From NCBI GenBank assembly GCA_044227505.1, contig JBGAWP010000053.1, positions 1-28,358 of the forward strand: a DNA stretch of 28,358 nucleotides, written 5' to 3'. Each line of letters starts with the position of its first letter. The first letter of the stretch is position 1. Shown here one piece after another: positions 25,100 to 28,358 of this stretch. Made by a program: the position numbers and the translations under genes. The DNA is from UBA7236 sp044227505. GTDB taxonomy: Bacteria > Bacteroidota > Bacteroidia > Chitinophagales > BACL12. Below the pieces are notes generated by a model that saw only the letters and a list, made by a program, of their open reading frames with translations, did not search any database and had not been told where the DNA came from.

Positions 25100-25170
25100 G
25101 TATAACCTCTAAAACTCAATAGAAACGGCTATTGATAAGACAGAATTGAAGGAGACCTTCACAAAAACAA

Positions 25171-25222
25171 AACCTCACAGGTCTCCGAGACCTGTGAGGT
25201 TGTCTCCAAGACCTTGTGAGGC
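25171..25222 (-). terminator. Hairpin terminator of the amylase gene with a degenerate extra arm
   Basis: 25171-25201 is the AACCTCACAGGTCT/CCG/AGACCTGTGAGGTT hairpin. Immediately beyond (25202-25222) is a decayed additional right arm, GTCTCCAAGACCTTGTGAGGC, and a GGAGACCTTC remnant lies at 25151-25160. It follows the amylase stop at 25242 by 40 bases. Confidence 0.75.
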
Positions 25223-25241
25223 TGTCTTTATATTTTTTTAT

Positions 25242-28034
25242 TTAATCAACCAACACCATCTTCCCCAAACTCACCGCATCACCTGCAACAATTTTACATA
25301 CATAAATTCCTGCTTTTATGGAATTTGTATTCCAATTAAAAGTTAATATTCCCGGGGGTTGATTTTTTAGCAGTTCGGAATAAACCATTTCTCCTGATGC
25401 ATTATAGATTTCTATCGCAGCATCTGAAGTTGTTGTGAGAAATGTTTCAATTACAAAATTTGTTGATGATGGATTTGGATAAATAAATAATTCACTTTTT
25501 TGTTGGGAATATAGTTCACCTATGCCATCAATTATTTCGGGAGTGGATAATCTTTTGTCGGTGTATAAACGATAGTCACCAGGATTTAATGCGATAACGG
25601 AACTTACATCGGATACATTGATACTATCTCCCGAAAAATATTCATACCACCAGCCGGTGTGCTGAAAGTTTGGATTTACGGAGCCGAAATTGACATCAAA
25701 ATTTCCGATCACGGTTACGTTCATACTTGGATCATTTAAATTAATTCTTTTTCCAAATCCACTTACACTTAAACTGTAATCGTCGGTGCTGAATGCGGAG
25801 TAGGTTTTTTTGAGATGAATTAATTCGCTCCATACCTGATAAATTCGCAGGCGATTATTGTCTGTGATATAATCCCATAAAATTGGTTTGTTGCAAACTC
25901 TGCATCCATAATCAATACTGATATCATATCCCATTTCACCAAATTGCCAGATCATTTTTGGTCCGGGAATGGTGAAGAAAAATGCACCTGCAGTTTCCAT
26001 TCTGTATAAAGCGGTGTTCAGATCTTTTACATTGTGATCGGGATTTACGGAATTTCCGAACTCGAGATTTTTGAACATCAAACGTTCCTCATCGTGACTT
26101 TCCATATATCCCATAACATGTGGATCGTTCCATCCGCGGTTTTGATAACTAATCCAGGAAACATCTGAACCGGTATAACCCATCGTTCCCTGCGCGTAAT
26201 TATAATTTAAATTTCCCCATAACATAAATCCGTAATTCGCTAATTCTTTTTCTTCGGAATTTTCGGCAAAATGTTCGAGAATTAATTTTGCATCGGGTTT
26301 AACATCCCACAAAACATCACCGATATTTTTCCAGGTATTTATTCTGTCGAGATCATATAATCCCCATGCACCAACATCACCCAAAGTATTATTTTGTGTA
26401 AAGCCTTTGGAAAGATCGAAGCGATATCCGTCCACATTAAATTCTTCCAGCCAAAAAGTAAATATTCTATTGCGCATATTAATTGTTGCACTGCTTTCAT
26501 GATTAAAATCGTATCCAACATTATAATCGTGCGTAGGCACCTGATTAAAATACGGAGAATTATCAGCAGGTGCATTCAACGCCGCATCCCACCACATTTG
26601 TACCAGAGGGCATTGTCCGAATGCATGGTTCATGGCAATATCTAAAATAACCGCAATGCCATTTGCGTGACAACTGTCGATAAATATTTTAAATGCTTCG
26701 CGTGTTCCATAATATTTATCCAAAGCAATAAAAAAACTTGGATTATATCCCCAGCTTTCATTTCCTTCGAATTCCATTACGGGCATAAATTCGATGGCAT
26801 TTACACCTAAGGTTTTTAAATAGGAAAGTGTATCCAATAATGTTTGATAATTATGTGTGGCTAAATAATCACGCACTAATAATTCATACACCACAAGATC
26901 TTCATTTGCGGGAGGAACAAAATCGGGAATTGCCCAGGTATATTCCGGTTGCGCAGTTTGAAAAACAGAAACAATGCCGTTTGTTTTTCCGGAAGGATAT
27001 TCCAGAAGATCGGGATAAGTTTCCTCATTAATAAATCCATCGTTCCACGGATCCAACACTTTTTCGGTGAGTGGATCGGCAACCCATAATTCGCCATCAA
27101 TAAAATATTGATAGGGATATTCTTTTCCCGGAATTAAACCGGTAAGTGTAACCCACCAGGTTGCATTATCGGGATCGAGTTTCATAAAACTTTCATCACT
27201 TAAGGTCCAGTTGCTGTGTTCGCCCACTGCGAAAATATATTCTTTATAAGGTGCGTACAGCACTAAGGTGATGGTTGTATCATCAATATAATTTATTCCC
27301 AGATGTAAACCTGCAGGCACTGCTTCCACAACAGGATCGCCAATCACAAAATAATAGGTGGAATCTTCTTTTATATCGCCGTCGCCTTTTGCAACTACAC
27401 GAATTTCTGCAAGACCTAATTCTGTTGCAATAAAATCATAAAAAATAGTGGAAAGATCTGTTGCAACCACTTCCACTCCATCAACATATAAATACATGGA
27501 ATCCGCTAAAACGGAAATAACATCCACGTGCACATTTTCTCCCGGATCAACAATTAACGGATCGATTGCGGGAGAAGTAATTGCAACATTTAATCCGGGT
27601 TCATATACATCCACATAAATATCAGAACCATCGGTGTCTCTTCCTACAATTGTCCCTGATTCATTTCTGAAAACAAAAGCCATTTGCAATACGGTATCAT
27701 CTGCAGTTAATCCGTAATAATCATTTATACTTGTTATGGATAATTGATAAAGATTATCTGCAATTTCCGTCATCAAAACTTCCGGATCTGCTGTTCCCCA
27801 AATTCCTTGCACATTTTTCCAATCGGTTGGTGATGCACTTTCCGTTGTAATTACTCCTGTATGCGCGTATATAGGCGGCGGCACATCTGTGAGTGCTCCA
27901 TTGCCAAGTGTGGCATTGAAAATAATAGTAATAGGCTCATCAACAGTAGGAAAAGCGGGTATCGTATAAACCACCTGCGCCGAAATGCCTGAAATAAATG
28001 TCAGCGCAATAAAAAAGGTATAAATTCGAGTCAT
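25242..28034 (-). CDS. Secreted GH13 alpha-amylase-family enzyme with T9SS sorting tail
   Basis: 930 residues. Signal peptide 1-19 (ALTFISGISAQ). Residues about 20-145 and 147-232 are beta-sandwich modules, and 240-330 resembles a CBM48/E-set domain (GLHLGINYIDDTTITLVLYA, NWTLSDESFMKL). The GH13 barrel runs about 375-750 with all four conserved regions: DIAMNH (465-470), GYRFDLSK with nucleophile Asp540, LILEHF with acid Glu587 and GYMESHDEE with His647/Asp648. A C-terminal beta domain is followed by the T9SS tail (FIYPNPSSTNFVIET 850-864, KAGIYVCKIV). It should hydrolyse alpha-1,4 glucans such as starch or glycogen on the cell surface. No susCD genes are adjacent. Confidence 0.93.
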   Translation of the reverse strand: MTRIYTFFIALTFISGISAQVVYTIPAFPTVDEPITIIFNATLGNGALTDVPPPIYAHTGVITTESASPTDWKNVQGIWGTADPEVLMTEIADNLYQLSITSINDYYGLTADDTVLQMAFVFRNESGTIVGRDTDGSDIYVDVYEPGLNVAITSPAIDPLIVDPGENVHVDVISVLADSMYLYVDGVEVVATDLSTIFYDFIATELGLAEIRVVAKGDGDIKEDSTYYFVIGDPVVEAVPAGLHLGINYIDDTTITLVLYAPYKEYIFAVGEHSNWTLSDESFMKLDPDNATWWVTLTGLIPGKEYPYQYFIDGELWVADPLTEKVLDPWNDGFINEETYPDLLEYPSGKTNGIVSVFQTAQPEYTWAIPDFVPPANEDLVVYELLVRDYLATHNYQTLLDTLSYLKTLGVNAIEFMPVMEFEGNESWGYNPSFFIALDKYYGTREAFKIFIDSCHANGIAVILDIAMNHAFGQCPLVQMWWDAALNAPADNSPYFNQVPTHDYNVGYDFNHESSATINMRNRIFTFWLEEFNVDGYRFDLSKGFTQNNTLGDVGAWGLYDLDRINTWKNIGDVLWDVKPDAKLILEHFAENSEEKELANYGFMLWGNLNYNYAQGTMGYTGSDVSWISYQNRGWNDPHVMGYMESHDEERLMFKNLEFGNSVNPDHNVKDLNTALYRMETAGAFFFTIPGPKMIWQFGEMGYDISIDYGCRVCNKPILWDYITDNNRLRIYQVWSELIHLKKTYSAFSTDDYSLSVSGFGKRINLNDPSMNVTVIGNFDVNFGSVNPNFQHTGWWYEYFSGDSINVSDVSSVIALNPGDYRLYTDKRLSTPEIIDGIGELYSQQKSELFIYPNPSSTNFVIETFLTTTSDAAIEIYNASGEMVYSELLKNQPPGILTFNWNTNSIKAGIYVCKIVAGDAVSLGKMVLVD

Positions 28035-28191
28035 GCGATAAAGTTACGGAAAAAAGACACGGGATGCAGGACACGGGACTTGACATAGGACATGGGAAAG
28101 GGACATAGGGCTTATGACATACGACTTATGACATAGGACTTATGACATCAAAGTAGAAGAAATTTAAATTTCTCACACCTATTTGATATCA
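28035..28191. repeat. GACTTATGACATAG minisatellite, right
   Basis: 14-base units GACTTATGACATAG repeat at about 28110-28150, preceded by degenerate GACATAGGACATGGG units from about 28055. Its complement resembles 334-389. The 28035-28050 part would contain the amylase leader. No gene. Confidence 0.7.
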
Positions 28192-28358
28192 AGTATCAGG
28201 AATCAGGAAAACAAAGGGTGGGATTTGCATACGGAGGAAGTGAGGCTTTCGCTCTAAGCGAAGGTCTCACTAACGTTACAGCCCAAAAATTTCGCAAGAA
28301 ATTTAAGCTCCATGTCCTCCGTAGCTTTAGCGTAGGAGGACTTCTCCTTTCTCCTCTC
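28192..28358. repeat. Dispersed terminal repeat, right end (inverted)
   Basis: Reverse complement of the left-end repeat: 28192-28258 matches 214-280 with one mismatch, and the following GGTCTCACTAACGTTA, AAAATTTCGCAAGAAATTTA and GTCCTCCGTAGCTTTAGCG blocks match about 61-213, apart from a deletion of roughly 30-45 bases. It runs into the window edge. The hairpin is at 28240-28270. Confidence 0.9.
28240..28270. repeat. 31-nt hairpin inside the right terminal repeat
   Basis: GTGAG/CTCAC and TTCGCT/AGCGAA stems with GCT/GGT internal loop and CTA top loop. Same plan as at 202-232 (reverse orientation) and 3369-3399. Confidence 0.8.

Noticed and set aside
26339..27100. Frames overlapping the amylase gene on both strands
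   Set aside because: Shadows of the long GH13 frame, which carries all four conserved catalytic regions.
1..28358. CRISPR arrays, tRNA or rRNA genes, riboswitches
   Set aside because: No regularly spaced direct repeats with unique spacers and no recognisable tRNA cloverleaf or rRNA segments were seen on either strand.

Overview
The window reads as a piece of a Bacteroidota genome, probably an environmental lineage and quite possibly a metagenome contig. Three things support this: CarboxypepD_reg/DUF5686 outer-membrane architecture, two secreted proteins ending in type IX secretion (T9SS) sorting domains with the NIYPNP/FIYPNP signature, and several TAnnTTTG promoter elements just upstream of starts with almost no Shine-Dalgarno sequences. 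There are no rRNA, tRNA, CRISPR or intact transposase genes. Both extremities carry the same dispersed repeat in opposite orientation, so the window looks like a contig that ends in a multicopy repeat.

Layout. 1-440: terminal repeat. 441-2933 (+): DUF5686 outer-membrane protein. 2934-3550: a non-coding patch holding a REPIN-like inverted repeat and a second repeat related to the ends. 3551-4732 (+): a class II Fic protein behind a striking palindromic operator. 4734-6146 (-): DinB-like and double SRPBCC genes, divergent from a DJ-1/AraC-type regulator (6253-7236, +). 7259-7802 (-): a toxin-antitoxin pair whose toxin is dead. 7905-8681 (-): a DUF2975 membrane protein and its small Cro/C1 regulator.

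8.7-18.5 kb is the accessory part, AT-rich and full of lineage-specific genes: a hypothetical gene (9003-9791, -), a 447-codon gene split by a frameshift at a T10 run (10255-11599, +), a small lipoprotein (11645-12091, -), a Gabija anti-phage pair gajA-gajB (12241-15701, -), a predicted secreted/barrel protein (16014-16874, -) and a stand-alone ComEC-like metallo-beta-lactamase-fold hydrolase (17028-18524, -). The Gabija pair is bracketed by a 9-bp perfect inverted repeat, and a 135-bp attC-like imperfect hairpin separates it from the lipoprotein gene, which suggests cassette-style acquisition.

18.9-28.0 kb (all -) encodes exported proteins: a repeat protein with a T9SS tail, an amidohydrolase fused to a SnoaL-like domain, an S33-type alpha/beta-hydrolase and a large GH13 alpha-amylase with a T9SS tail. 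Three copies of a CCTCACAGGTCT hairpin sit just downstream of genes here and probably terminate transcription.

No single new system is proven. The best leads are the split gene beside Gabija, the attC-like cassette boundary, the four-half-site Fic operator and the pseudogenised ParE/RelE-like toxin.
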